A DNA stretch of 36,101 bases from Enhygromyxa salina. GTDB taxonomy: Bacteria; Myxococcota_A; Polyangia; Nannocystales; Nannocystaceae. Positions 1 through 8,566 of the stretch are shown here, piece after piece. The number at the start of each line of letters is the position of its first letter. Within the stretch, counting starts at the first letter, position 1. The position numbers and the translations under genes were made by a program. The stretch spans positions 1 through 36,101 of the forward strand of contig NZ_PVNK01000174.1 of assembly GCF_002994615.1 (NCBI RefSeq), in the 5' to 3' direction. Below the pieces are notes generated by a model that saw nothing but the letters and a program-made list of their open reading frames with translations, did not search any database and was not told the origin of the DNA.

Positions 1-72
1 CCCTTCGACGACATCCCCCCGCCCGACGGGCCCGACGGCAACGACTCGATGCGCGACGACATCCCGTTTTGA
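1..72 (+). CDS. ssb: Single-stranded DNA-binding protein, C-terminal end (partial)
   Basis: Only the last 23 codons are present, in frame from base 1 to a TGA at 70-72. The peptide is rich in Pro, Gly and Asp and ends in MRDDIPF. An acidic tip ending in D-D-I-P-F is the hallmark of bacterial SSB, where it docks DNA-repair and replication partners and follows a disordered Gly/Pro-rich linker. Both the linker composition and the tip are visible. The OB-fold lies outside the window, so the call rests on the tip alone. Confidence 0.8.
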   Translation, partial: PFDDIPPPDGPDGNDSMRDDIPF

Positions 73-242
73 GCGCGCGGCGGCCCACGCCCCTGCCAAG
101 CGCGAGGCCGAGCTCAGCAGCTACGCCGGGCTCGCGCTAAAGGGGTCGGATCCAGATCGTCGAAGCAAAATTCCAGGCGTGGGCGCCGTACTGCTCGTTT
201 AGACCAGACCTCCGCGAAGGTCGCCCGGACCCCCGCAACCTG

Positions 243-248
243 TATGAT
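243..248 (+). promoter_or_regulatory. -10-like hexamer for the 267-2306 lipoprotein gene
   Basis: TATGAT lies 18 nt before the ATG at 267 and would give a leader of about 12 nt. A GGAG at 258-261 is a fair Shine-Dalgarno, 5 nt before the start. No convincing -35 is visible. Confidence 0.4.
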
Positions 249-266
249 GCGGCGTCCGGAGCACCG

Positions 267-2306
267 ATGCGCAAGATCAGCCTACCCATCGCCCTGTGTT
301 CGTGCCTGTTCGTCTCGACGGCGTGCACCAAGAGCTCGCCAAAAGAGGCGCCGTCCGAAGCGAGCGAGAGCGAGACCGCCGTCACGAGCCTCGGCTCCGG
401 CGCGAACATCCTCGAGGCCCAGCAGCTGACCAAGCTCTACCCCGGCGACGCGATCGTGGTCGGTGCGTTCGCCGGGCCCGAGCGCTTCTTCACCCTGTTC
501 GGCCGCGACAACATCGCGACCAAGCTCGGCCCCCACTACGAACAGACCGCGGACCTGCTCCGCGAGCTGACCGGCCAGGATCTACTCAGCCCCGCCGGGC
601 TCGACGCCTTCGGCATCGATCCCAGCGCGCCGATCGGCATGTTCTTCTGGAGCATCGAAGACAAGAGCGCGGGCGGCTTCGTCGGCCTCAGCGACCGCGA
701 GCGCTTCTTGACCTCGGTCCGGGCGATGGCCGAGCGCGCCCCGCTGACGCTCGAGACCCACGAAGTCGCCGACGCGACGATCCTGTGCCCCAAGGACCAC
801 ACCGACGTCTGCCTGACCGTGAAGGCCGACCACGCCTACGTCGTCGGATCCGACAAGAACGACGAGCTCGGCCTCGCGCTCGCCAAGCGCATCGCCGAGC
901 TCGACGTCGATCAGTCGCTGGCGACCAACGACGCGTTCAAGGCCGCCATCCCCCAGCTCGAGGGCGGCGCCGACATGGCCGGCTTCATCAACCTCAGCCC
1001 GGTCATCACCACGATGATGACGGAGCTCGGAGCCGAGACCACCGCGCGCGACAAGGCCCAGGCCGCGCTGGTGCGCGAGATCTTCGGGCCGATGCGCACG
1101 ATCGTCATGGGTGGCGACTTTGACGCGCGCTCGGCCTCGGCCCAGGTCTTCATTCAGACCGACGCCGAGTCCCCGCTGACCAAGCTGGCTCGCAACGGGA
1201 CCAAGGTGAACCCGGTGATCCGCGCCCTCGGCGAAGACGCGGTGATGCTCGGCGCCTACAACCTCGACCCCGCCGCGGTCTTCGACCTGGTCAAGAAGGT
1301 CGCCGCCGCCGAGGGCCAGGACAAGGAGGACGCGGACGAGGGGCTCGCAGAGTTCGAGGCGCTGGCCGGCTTCAGCGTCGAGGGCGAGCTGCTGCCTGCG
1401 CTGTCTGGTGAGTTCGGCTTCGGCTTCGAGGCCGATCTCAACCAGCTCCTGGCCAGCGCAGGCGACAACGGCAAGACCAGCGACGAGCTCGAGGCCAAGT
1501 TGGTCGCGGCCGTCGAGGGCACCGCGACGATCGGCTTCACCGACGCCGCCAAGGGCAAGGCCCTCGTCGAGCGCGTGTTTGGCAACGTCTTGCTCGCGTC
1601 CTTCGTGACCCGAGACGACGAGCGGGATCTGTGGAGCGTGCCCACGCCGATCGGCAAGACCCTGCTGTTCGCCCTGACCGCGCCCGCTGACGGCTCGAGC
1701 TACCTGGTCGTCACCAGCAGCGAGGAGATGCTGACCCGGATCAAGACCGGGGCGAGCGCGCCCGCGTTCGACGGACAGGCCAAGCACGAGGACTACGTGA
1801 AGTTCATCGCCGACCCCAAGGTCGCCGCGCTCTACTCGGCCCGCCAGGCGATGCTGGGCCTGAGCTCATGGTTCATGCTCGCTCGCAGCGACACCCAGAT
1901 ACTCGAGCCCAAGCCCAAGTCCAGCAACACGCCCGACACGCCCGAGTACCGCAAGAAGCGCGAGGAGCTCGCCGAGATCCAAGCGGAGCTGTCCGAGCTG
2001 CGTCAGCGCGACGGCGAGGCCCAGGCCACCATGATTCGCGAGGTTTTTTGGCCCTGGGGCGTGACCGCGGCGTCGATGAAGGTGACCAAGGACGGCTGGG
2101 ACCTGCGCCTGGGCCAATTCATCGACGCGCCCTCGTGGGCCGAGCTGGCCAGCGGCCTCGTCGATACCGGGATCAAGATTACCGCGGACATACGCGCGCG
2201 CGCCGCTCGGACGAGCGAGCTGTGGGCGCGCCAGACCAAGCTGCAGACGGAGCTCTCCGAGCTCGAGATGGCGGGGACCGGGGTCGAGGCTCCCGCGCCC
2301 TTGTAG
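267..2306 (+). CDS. Large secreted lipoprotein, DUF3352-like, unknown function
   Basis: The 679-residue protein starts with a lipoprotein signal peptide (basic MRK, hydrophobic core, lipobox STAC, Cys20), followed by a Ser/Glu-rich linker. The mature part shows repeated 'GFVGLSD', 'FINLSPV' and 'GEFGFGFE' type beta-strand segments. These resemble large envelope proteins of the DUF3352 kind, an uncharacterised family; the assignment is by general resemblance only. Two short coiled-coil stretches rich in Glu/Leu lie near the C-terminus (about residues 570-590 and 655-670). ATG 267 is preferred because it gives the signal peptide and has a GGAG ribosome site. The gene is convergent with the kinase at 2317, separated by 10 bp with no obvious terminator hairpin. 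Confidence 0.8.
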   Translation: MRKISLPIALCSCLFVSTACTKSSPKEAPSEASESETAVTSLGSGANILEAQQLTKLYPGDAIVVGAFAGPERFFTLFGRDNIATKLGPHYEQTADLLRELTGQDLLSPAGLDAFGIDPSAPIGMFFWSIEDKSAGGFVGLSDRERFLTSVRAMAERAPLTLETHEVADATILCPKDHTDVCLTVKADHAYVVGSDKNDELGLALAKRIAELDVDQSLATNDAFKAAIPQLEGGADMAGFINLSPVITTMMTELGAETTARDKAQAALVREIFGPMRTIVMGGDFDARSASAQVFIQTDAESPLTKLARNGTKVNPVIRALGEDAVMLGAYNLDPAAVFDLVKKVAAAEGQDKEDADEGLAEFEALAGFSVEGELLPALSGEFGFGFEADLNQLLASAGDNGKTSDELEAKLVAAVEGTATIGFTDAAKGKALVERVFGNVLLASFVTRDDERDLWSVPTPIGKTLLFALTAPADGSSYLVVTSSEEMLTRIKTGASAPAFDGQAKHEDYVKFIADPKVAALYSARQAMLGLSSWFMLARSDTQILEPKPKSSNTPDTPEYRKKREELAEIQAELSELRQRDGEAQATMIREVFWPWGVTAASMKVTKDGWDLRLGQFIDAPSWAELASGLVDTGIKITADIRARAARTSELWARQTKLQTELSELEMAGTGVEAPAPL

Positions 2307-2316
2307 CTTCACGCGC

Positions 2317-5154
2317 TCAGCGGCCGTCGAGCCACGCGCGCACGCGCTCGGCCTCGTGATCGTAGCCGGACCCGAGCGACTCGTAGACCGCGAGCGCCTC
2401 GGCAGCGAGCGCGCGCCGATCTTCGAGGCCGCGGGGGCCGAGCACCCGCGCGAGCACGAACCGAGCGTCGGCTCGCCACGACTCCGTGCCGGGTGCGGCG
2501 TCGAACAACGCGACGGCCTCACGGGCGAGGGGCGCGGCTCGTTCGGCGTGCTCGAGCAGGCGCAGGACCTCGGCGGTCTGCACGAGGCTGTAGCCGAGCC
2601 GAACGTCGCCAGGCTCGAGCGTGTCGCGACGCATGCGCAGCGCGGCCTCGTGAGCTTCGAGCGCCTGCGTCAGCTCGCCCTTGGTCCGGAGCGCCTCCCC
2701 GAGCTTCGCCAGCGCGAGCGCGCGCTTGGGGTGGTCGGCGGGCGTGGTCTGCTCGGCGATCTCCAGCAGCTGCTGCGCCTGCGCGAACACACCCTCGACG
2801 TCGCCGCGACGCTGGAGCACGTTGGACAGCAGCAGGCACGGCGAGGTCAGATCGGGGTGGAGCTCGCCGTAGCTCGCCGTGTAGAGCTCGATGGCCTCCT
2901 CGGCGAGGCGCTGGGCTTCGTCGAGGTGGCCCTCGTCGTACTCGAGCTGACCGAGGAGCACGAGGTAGCGCGCGCGCTGGGGTGCGCGCTCGACCAGCGA
3001 GATCGCCTTCTCGAAGTACGCGCGAGCGCAGGCGCCGTCGCCCTCCTTTCGACACAGCAGACCCAGGTTCCCGTAGGCGCCCACGACCAGAGAGTGACGC
3101 TCGCCCAACAGCTCAGCCGAGAGCTCGGCCGAGCGCTCGAATTGCTCGCGCGCCCCCTCGACGTCACCGAGCGTCGCCTCCGCGGCGCCGAGCCGACGGG
3201 TATGGACGGCCAGCACGCGATCGCCGAGCCCGGCCTGCTCGGCGATGTCGAGCGCGACCTGGAACGCATCGCGGGCGTCGGTCGTGCGCCCGGACTCCAG
3301 CGCGATGAGCCCCCGCTGAGACTCGAGCTGGCTGCGCAGCAGCGGGTCGTCGGACAGGGCCGCGACCGTGACGTGTGCAGCCTCGAGCAGCGTCGCGGCG
3401 GTCTCGAGCTTCGTCTCGTACGTCAACAGACGCTCGACCCGCTCCAGCCACGCTTCGGCGAGCAGCCGCGCGTCGCCGCTGCGCGCGGCGGCCTCGACCG
3501 CGCCGCGCTGCGCTGCGCCCCCCGCCTCGAGCTCACCTTCCTCGTAGTAGACCCCCGCGAGCAGGCCGAGCAGCTCGGCGCGGGTCACCGGGGCATCGAC
3601 CTCGGCGAGCGAGCCCAGCGCGGCCTCGCCGAGGCGGCGGGCGTCGGCGTTGTCGCCCGCGTCGGCGCGGCCTTGCGCGCGCATCAGCTCGAGGCGCGCC
3701 TCGGCGACGAGGCCCTGGCTGTCCTCGTCAAAGTCGCCGGCGGCGCGCTCATCAGACTCGCAGCTCGACGGCCTCGGCAGCTCCGAGCTGACCGCCGCGA
3801 TCTCGCGCAGCACCTCACCGTCGGCGCGCTCGAGCCCGTCGAGCAAGCTGGCCGCGTACACCCGCTGACCGTCGAGGCAGCGCAGGCGGTGGCGGTAGGC
3901 CGCGGCCGCGAGCGTGCGTCCGCTGAAGTGCGCCGAGCAGGCCTGGTCGTAGCTCGCCGCCCACGCCTGGGCGAACTCGTCGACGTCGGACTCGAGCCGT
4001 CGCCACAGCCGCTCGCCGTCGCGCTCGAGACCCGACTCGAACACCGAGCGCGCGCGCGCTTTCCAGTCCAGGCCCCACTCGTCGGCGAGCACCTGGGCGT
4101 CGGCGCGGCACCGCGCGGCCGCGGGGTCTTCTCGCTCGCCGCCGACCGCCCAGCTGGCCAGTACGCCAAAGACGACGAGCCCCCCGAGCCCGAGCCCGAG
4201 CGTGCGGCCGCGACGACCGAGCCCCGCCTCGAGGCGCTCGGCGACCGCCTGCATCGACTCGTGGCGCGCCTCGGGATCGACCGCGAGCCCGCGCAAGACC
4301 ACCCGGCGCAGCCACGCTGGTTGGCCGCGCAGCGGCGCGGCGTGGCGCAGCTCGCCCGCCGTGACCGCCGTCGCCAGGCTCGCGAGGTTGTCGCTCGCAA
4401 ACGGCCGCTCCCCGGCCAGCGCCTCGTACAGCGCCGCGCAGAAGCTAAACTGGTCGCTCTTGGGCCCGACCGGATCGTTGGCGAACTGCTCCGGGGACAT
4501 GTACGCGGGCGTGCCCGAGGCCCAGAACTTGCCGGCGCGAGTCCTCGACTCGGGCTCGTGCCCGACGATTGCGAGGCCAAAGTCCATGACCAGCACGCGC
4601 CCGTCATCGGCGATCATCACGTTGTCGGGCTTGAAGTCGCGATGGACCAGCCCGGCCTCGTGCGCGGCCGCGAGGCCCAGCGCCGCGCGACAAAACACGT
4701 CGAGGATCGCCGCGCGCTCGGGCCGGGTCTGCTCGCGCCACGTCCCCAGCGGCCGACCGACCACGAACTCCATGGCCATGAACACGCGCTCGCCGTGCTC
4801 GCCCGCGTCGTAGACCTGCACGACGTTGGGGTGGTTGAGCTTGGCCAGGGCCTGGGCCTCGCCGAGGCTCCGACGCCCGCGCTCGTCCGCGATCAGCAGC
4901 TTGATCGCAACCTTGCGATCGAGCTTCGGATCGTAGGCCGAGTAGACCACCCCCATCGCCCCGCGCCCGACCTCCTCGAGCACCAGGTAGCGACCGACGA
5001 CTGTGCCCGGACCAACCTGACCGAGGGTCACCCTCACGCCCGAGGCGCCCGCGAGCTGGGTGTTGTCCGAGGCCAGGTCGGCGCGCCGCTCGGGCAAGGA
5101 CAAGAGCGCGGTGCGCCCCGAGTCAGCCACCAGCGTCTCGAGGTCGTCAGACAC
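2317..5154 (-). CDS. Ser/Thr protein kinase with transmembrane segment and TPR-rich tail
   Basis: This 945-residue Hanks-type kinase has an N-terminal kinase domain with Gly-rich loop GRGAMG (about 63-68), ATP-binding Lys in VAIKL (85), catalytic HRDFKPDN (171-178), DFG (191-193) and SPE in place of APE. A hydrophobic segment at about 319-338 is the only membrane span. The remaining ~600 residues are helical TPR-like repeats with an extra Cys-containing region after the membrane. The architecture is typical of myxobacterial signalling kinases; the substrate is unknown. The frame stays open to an ATG at 5310, but that upstream part overlaps a mobile repeat end and encodes nothing kinase-like. 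GTG 5154 starts a normal N-terminus (SDDLETLV) and has a -10-like TACACT 10 nt before it. Confidence 0.93.
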   Translation of the reverse strand: MSDDLETLVADSGRTALLSLPERRADLASDNTQLAGASGVRVTLGQVGPGTVVGRYLVLEEVGRGAMGVVYSAYDPKLDRKVAIKLLIADERGRRSLGEAQALAKLNHPNVVQVYDAGEHGERVFMAMEFVVGRPLGTWREQTRPERAAILDVFCRAALGLAAAHEAGLVHRDFKPDNVMIADDGRVLVMDFGLAIVGHEPESRTRAGKFWASGTPAYMSPEQFANDPVGPKSDQFSFCAALYEALAGERPFASDNLASLATAVTAGELRHAAPLRGQPAWLRRVVLRGLAVDPEARHESMQAVAERLEAGLGRRGRTLGLGLGGLVVFGVLASWAVGGEREDPAAARCRADAQVLADEWGLDWKARARSVFESGLERDGERLWRRLESDVDEFAQAWAASYDQACSAHFSGRTLAAAAYRHRLRCLDGQRVYAASLLDGLERADGEVLREIAAVSSELPRPSSCESDERAAGDFDEDSQGLVAEARLELMRAQGRADAGDNADARRLGEAALGSLAEVDAPVTRAELLGLLAGVYYEEGELEAGGAAQRGAVEAAARSGDARLLAEAWLERVERLLTYETKLETAATLLEAAHVTVAALSDDPLLRSQLESQRGLIALESGRTTDARDAFQVALDIAEQAGLGDRVLAVHTRRLGAAEATLGDVEGAREQFERSAELSAELLGERHSLVVGAYGNLGLLCRKEGDGACARAYFEKAISLVERAPQRARYLVLLGQLEYDEGHLDEAQRLAEEAIELYTASYGELHPDLTSPCLLLSNVLQRRGDVEGVFAQAQQLLEIAEQTTPADHPKRALALAKLGEALRTKGELTQALEAHEAALRMRRDTLEPGDVRLGYSLVQTAEVLRLLEHAERAAPLAREAVALFDAAPGTESWRADARFVLARVLGPRGLEDRRALAAEALAVYESLGSGYDHEAERVRAWLDGR

Positions 5155-5164
5155 GCGTCGGCGC

Positions 5165-5170
5165 AGTGTA
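5165..5170 (-). promoter_or_regulatory. Extended -10-like site for the 5154 kinase gene
   Basis: On the minus strand TG-A-TACACT is followed after 10 nt by GTG 5154. It is an extended -10 form and would give a leader of only a few nucleotides. No Shine-Dalgarno is present, so the start may be read from an almost leaderless mRNA. Confidence 0.4.
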
Positions 5171-5279
5171 TCAGGCGTCGGGTTCGGCGAAAGTGACAGC
5201 GCCGTGCGGCTGTGAAATTCTAGTTCACCGCCGAGCACGCAAGCTCCACACCTCGCGAGCGACGAGTTCTTTGACGATG

Positions 5280-5322
5280 AGGCCAAGCGAGGCGGCGCGA
5301 GGCATTGCACCCCGGGCTGCTA
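5280..5322. repeat. Solo end of the ~160-bp palindromic TA element (copy D)
   Basis: About 43 bp match the right end of the full copy at 29811-29973, including the terminal GCATTGCACCCCGGGCTGC followed by TA. The rest of the element is missing. The TAG at 5321-5323 begins in the terminal TA and marks the left edge of a truncated reading frame to its right. Confidence 0.8.
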
Positions 5323-5323
5323 G

Positions 5324-5818
5324 GCCTGCGCCGCCGAAACGCCGTGGACGAGCCGAGAGGCCGAGCGCCCGTGGATTCAGCTCCCGCGCCGACTGCGAGC
5401 CCACGGCGGCCGGCCCTTCGAATTGCTGACCGCGATCTCCGGCTCCCGGTGGACGAACCGGATCGAGTGGCTCGAGATCCTGGTCGTGAACTGGCAGCGC
5501 GCGACCGACCCCGCGTGGACTGGGGGCTGGCCCGCGCTCCGAGACCTGCGCTTCGTGTTTCGTGGCGAGGGCCGACACTGGCGGACGCTCGCCGAGGTGC
5601 CGCTGCCGCCGAGCGTCGTCCACGTCGACCTCAGCCAGCTCGCCACAACCTGGCTCGACGGGGCTCGCGACCTTGACTCCCTGCGCGCGCTCACCCACGC
5701 GTGGCCCCAGGTCCAGACCCTCGATCTCGGCCAAGGCTGGTGGAGCACCGGGGACTACAGCCGCAACTTCGCGGGCTGGGTGGAGCCCGACCGAGACGGG
5801 ATCCTGCGCCTGAGCTGA
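5324..5818 (+). pseudogene. Truncated LRR-like protein remnant
   Basis: The frame is open from immediately after the repeat end to TGA 5816-5818. It has no good start codon, only TTG 5423 and no ribosome site. The peptide includes RAHGGRPFELL, resembling the end of the TIGR02996-type repeat-companion domain seen in myxobacterial LRR proteins. Short LRR-like units follow (LRDLRFVF, VVHVDLSQL, VQTLDLGQG). I infer that this is the C-terminal part of an LRR-like protein whose N-terminus was lost when the repeat or an associated deletion arrived. It is convergent with a second decayed LRR-like gene. A short expressed protein from TTG 5423 cannot be excluded. Confidence 0.5.
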
Positions 5819-5830
5819 GCGCGCCAGAGG

Positions 5831-6786
5831 TCAGCGTGGCCAACCGGCGGCCCGCATCGCCTCCGCCACGCGGGGACCCACGCCCTCGATCACCTCGGCC
5901 CGGAGGTCTGTCCGGCCGCCGACATCGAGCCAGGTGACGTTGCGCAGGAGCTTTGAGCGCGCGAGCTTCTCGAACAGCGCCGCCCGCAGGCCCTCGCAGT
6001 CACGCAGCGAGAGCCGCTCGAGCGCTGGCGCGTCGACCGAGAGCAGCGGATCGAAGCGCTCGGCAAAGATGCTGGTCGAGGCGAGCGAGAGCTCCCTGAG
6101 CTGGGGCAGGAACCACGCGTCGGCGAGCGTTGCGAAGAAGTTGCCCGTGGCGCCGCCGTCGAGCACGAGCTCACGCAGCGACGCGAGCTCCACGCCCTCG
6201 TCAGTGTTCCAGGTCGTCGGCGAGATGTTGCCAAAGCAAGCGGGGAGCTCCAGCCGACGGAGCTTGCCCCCGTTCGCGCCGAAGCGGCCGAGCATCGGGC
6301 TGACGTAGCCCCCGAACCTTCTCGCGGCCGTCTTCGCCGAGCGCGTCGAGCAGCGCCTCGAGCTCGCCGAGCTCCAAGCTGCGCGCGCGGATCCAGTAGG
6401 TGCCGCGCTCGCGCTCGAGCTCCCAGTTCCCCGCCTCCCGACTGCGGCGGAAGGACTCCGGTAGCTGCGCGAGCAGCTCGGCGTAGGTCGGGCCCCGGGC
6501 TCGAGCGGCTCACGATCCGGGTGCGGGATCGCGAGCAGCCCTCGCAGGCAGCCGTGGATCTTGGGCCGGGGGCGCTCGCGGACCAGGCGTTCGCCGAGCT
6601 CGCCACGAGCGCGCTCTTGGCAGGCTCGCAAGCGCGCAGGCGCGCCCACTCGAACGCGTCGAGCAACATCTCGAGGGCGGCGTCTTCACCCGAGGCCCCG
6701 AGCCGTGCGATGGCGTCGGCGGCGACGTCCTTGTGGTTCTTCTTGATGGCCTTGCGGACCTCGGCCAGGTCATCTTTGAGTGTCAC
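5831..6786 (-). pseudogene. Frameshifted HEAT/LRR-like protein gene
   Basis: The gene starts at GTG 6786 with a helical N-terminus (TLKDDLAEVRKAIKKNH) but the coding signal changes frame three times. The shifts fall near 6600, within the G/C run near 6495, and within the GGGGG run near 6317. Joined together, the pieces give one protein of about 315 residues: a HEAT-like N-terminal region, a central part (PKIHGCLRGLLAIPHPD, then YAELLAQLPESFRRS), and leucine-rich repeats at the C-terminus (LRELVLDGG, LRELSLAS, LERLSLRDC) ending GWPR. It is either a pseudogene or contains sequencing errors in G/C homopolymers. A TAGGCT hexamer sits exactly 6 nt before the GTG. Confidence 0.65.
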
Positions 6787-6792
6787 GGCCCA

Positions 6793-6798
6793 AGCCTA
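6793..6798 (-). promoter_or_regulatory. TANNNT -10-like hexamer 6 nt before GTG 6786
   Basis: TAGGCT, then six bases, then GTG. This spacing places the expected transcription start on the start codon itself, so a leaderless mRNA is likely if the gene is expressed. Confidence 0.45.
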
Positions 6799-6909
6799 TC
6801 GCGTCGGCGAGGGCTCTGAGGAGCCAGCGGCCAACAGCGCATGGACCGACCCGCACGCCCTCTGGCAGAGAATTCCCAGCGCGCGCGCGACCTGGCCCGC
6901 GCTTCGGGC

Positions 6910-6915
6910 TACCCT
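6910..6915 (+). promoter_or_regulatory. TANNNT -10-like hexamer 6 nt before ATG 6922
   Basis: TACCCT, then GCCTCC, then ATG 6922. No Shine-Dalgarno is present. The spacing predicts a leaderless transcript for the metalloprotease lipoprotein. Confidence 0.5.
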
Positions 6916-6921
6916 GCCTCC

Positions 6922-8559
6922 ATGACGCGGCCTCACCTCGGCCCAGCGCTCGCCTCGGCGCTGGCCCTGCTCGCCTCGTGCGGCGGCGAGACCAGCGAGC
7001 CGCTCCCCGAGCCCGAGCTCACCTACGTCCACGCGCCCGGGATTCGCCTGACCCGAATGACCGTCAACCAGGGCGTGCAGGTCGAGCTCGTCCGCGGCAA
7101 CGAGGTCGCCGAGGCCAGCAGCTACAACGTGCCGCTGCTCGAGGGTCGCGCGATGCTGGTCCGGGCCCACTACTCGGTCCACGCGGACTTCGAGGCGCGC
7201 GAGCTCCTGGCCAAGCTCACGATCGAGTCCCCCAGCGAGGGCGTCGACGATGTCGTCCAAGACTCGATCGTCGAGGTCAAGGGTGACTCGGTCGAGAGCT
7301 CCTTGCATCAGACCTTCGCCTGGTACCTCGAGCCCGACATGGTCGTCGACGGCCTGCGCCTGCGCGTCGACGTCTACGAGACCACCCCCTACGAGCCCGG
7401 GACCGAGCCCGAGCCTGAGCCCGCGGCCGAGGGCGCCGCGCGCGTCGACGCCCCCGCGCTGCCCTGGGCGGCGTGGGACGCCGCGCTCACGGCCGATCCC
7501 GACCCCATGCAGATCCACGTCGTGCTCGTTCCGATCGAGCACCACTGGGGCGACTGCGTGTCCGATGCCTCGGTCCCCGACGCCGAGGTCGAGGCCATGC
7601 GCAAGGAGCTCGAGCAAAACAACCCGGTCCAGGTCGCCAAGCTCTCGGTCCGCGAGCCGCTCGTCTGGACCGAGACGATCGGCGAGTCCGAGGCCGGCTT
7701 CTCGCCGATCCTGACCGCGCTCTCGATGCTCCACGTCGACGACGAGGCCGCGCCCTACGAGTACTACTTTGGGCTGATCACGACCTGCGACGGCTACCCC
7801 TCGGGGCTGCTCGGCCAGGCGATAGCGATCCCCTCGGAGGTCGACCCGGGCCTCGGTTACCAGCGGGTCTCGGCCGGGCGCTACAGCGGCGACGGCCAGG
7901 CCGCGGCCGAGACCTTCGTCCACGAGGTCGGCCACACCCAGGGCCGCCGACACGTGCGCTGCTCCGGCGAGGCTGGGGTCGATCCTGCCTACCCCTACAG
8001 CGGCGGGGTCACGGGCGTGTGGGGGTTTGGGATCCACGACCTGCGCCTGCGCTCGCCGGCCGGGTCGCGCGACTACATGACGTACTGCGCCAACGAGTGG
8101 GTCTCGGATTACGGCTACAACCAGGTCTGGCCGGTGATCGAGACCTTGACCGAGTGGGCGCTCGAGGACGAAGCGGCGAGCAGCGGCGGTCAGGGGCTCC
8201 GCGCGTGGTCGGTGACCGACTTCGACGAGATCCTCGTGGGCGCCCTCTATGTCGACGGGACGATCGACTGGTGGACCACGCGGGGGTCAATCTCGGGGGT
8301 CATGAGCTCGACGGCCTCGATCGCGTGGGAGCTCGACGGCGAGCACTTGAACATGCCGGTCTGGATCTCGCCGCGCGGCGACGACGAGACCCTCAACTTC
8401 GCCGCGGTCCTGCCCGAGGGCGAGCTCGACGAGGCGCTGTTCTCGCTCGAGCTCGAGGGGCCCGAGCTCGAGGGCATCGAGCTCGCGGGTGGCTCGCCCG
8501 GCCCTGCGATCGCATTTGACGGGCTCCACCGCGCACCTGGCGACGCGACGCCAAACTGA
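6922..8559 (+). CDS. Secreted zinc metalloprotease lipoprotein, M66-like
   Basis: The 545-residue protein has a lipoprotein signal peptide (MTRPHLGP, hydrophobic core, lipobox LASC). The C-terminal half carries the metzincin zinc signature HEVGHTQGRRH followed by Cys, and a Met-turn-like DYMTYC with WVSDYGY just after it. This combination is seen in M66-type (StcE-like) and related bacterial metalloproteases, so I expect a surface-anchored endopeptidase; the substrate is unknown. Residues ~155-175 are a Pro/Glu-rich linker. An upstream ATG at 6841 keeps the frame open, but ATG 6922 is chosen because it gives the signal peptide and follows TACCCT at 6-nt spacing. It is convergent with the solute-binding protein gene, 7 bp apart. 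Confidence 0.85.
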   Translation: MTRPHLGPALASALALLASCGGETSEPLPEPELTYVHAPGIRLTRMTVNQGVQVELVRGNEVAEASSYNVPLLEGRAMLVRAHYSVHADFEARELLAKLTIESPSEGVDDVVQDSIVEVKGDSVESSLHQTFAWYLEPDMVVDGLRLRVDVYETTPYEPGTEPEPEPAAEGAARVDAPALPWAAWDAALTADPDPMQIHVVLVPIEHHWGDCVSDASVPDAEVEAMRKELEQNNPVQVAKLSVREPLVWTETIGESEAGFSPILTALSMLHVDDEAAPYEYYFGLITTCDGYPSGLLGQAIAIPSEVDPGLGYQRVSAGRYSGDGQAAAETFVHEVGHTQGRRHVRCSGEAGVDPAYPYSGGVTGVWGFGIHDLRLRSPAGSRDYMTYCANEWVSDYGYNQVWPVIETLTEWALEDEAASSGGQGLRAWSVTDFDEILVGALYVDGTIDWWTTRGSISGVMSSTASIAWELDGEHLNMPVWISPRGDDETLNFAAVLPEGELDEALFSLELEGPELEGIELAGGSPGPAIAFDGLHRAPGDATPN

Positions 8560-8566
8560 TCGCCGC

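Noticed and set aside
2356..5196. A 946-codon open frame on the plus strand
   Set aside because: It is the antisense shadow of the kinase gene, which has all catalytic motifs on the minus strand.
5155..5310. N-terminal extension of the kinase to ATG 5310
   Set aside because: The extra residues come from the mobile repeat end and intergenic DNA. GTG 5154 with its -10-like site fits better.
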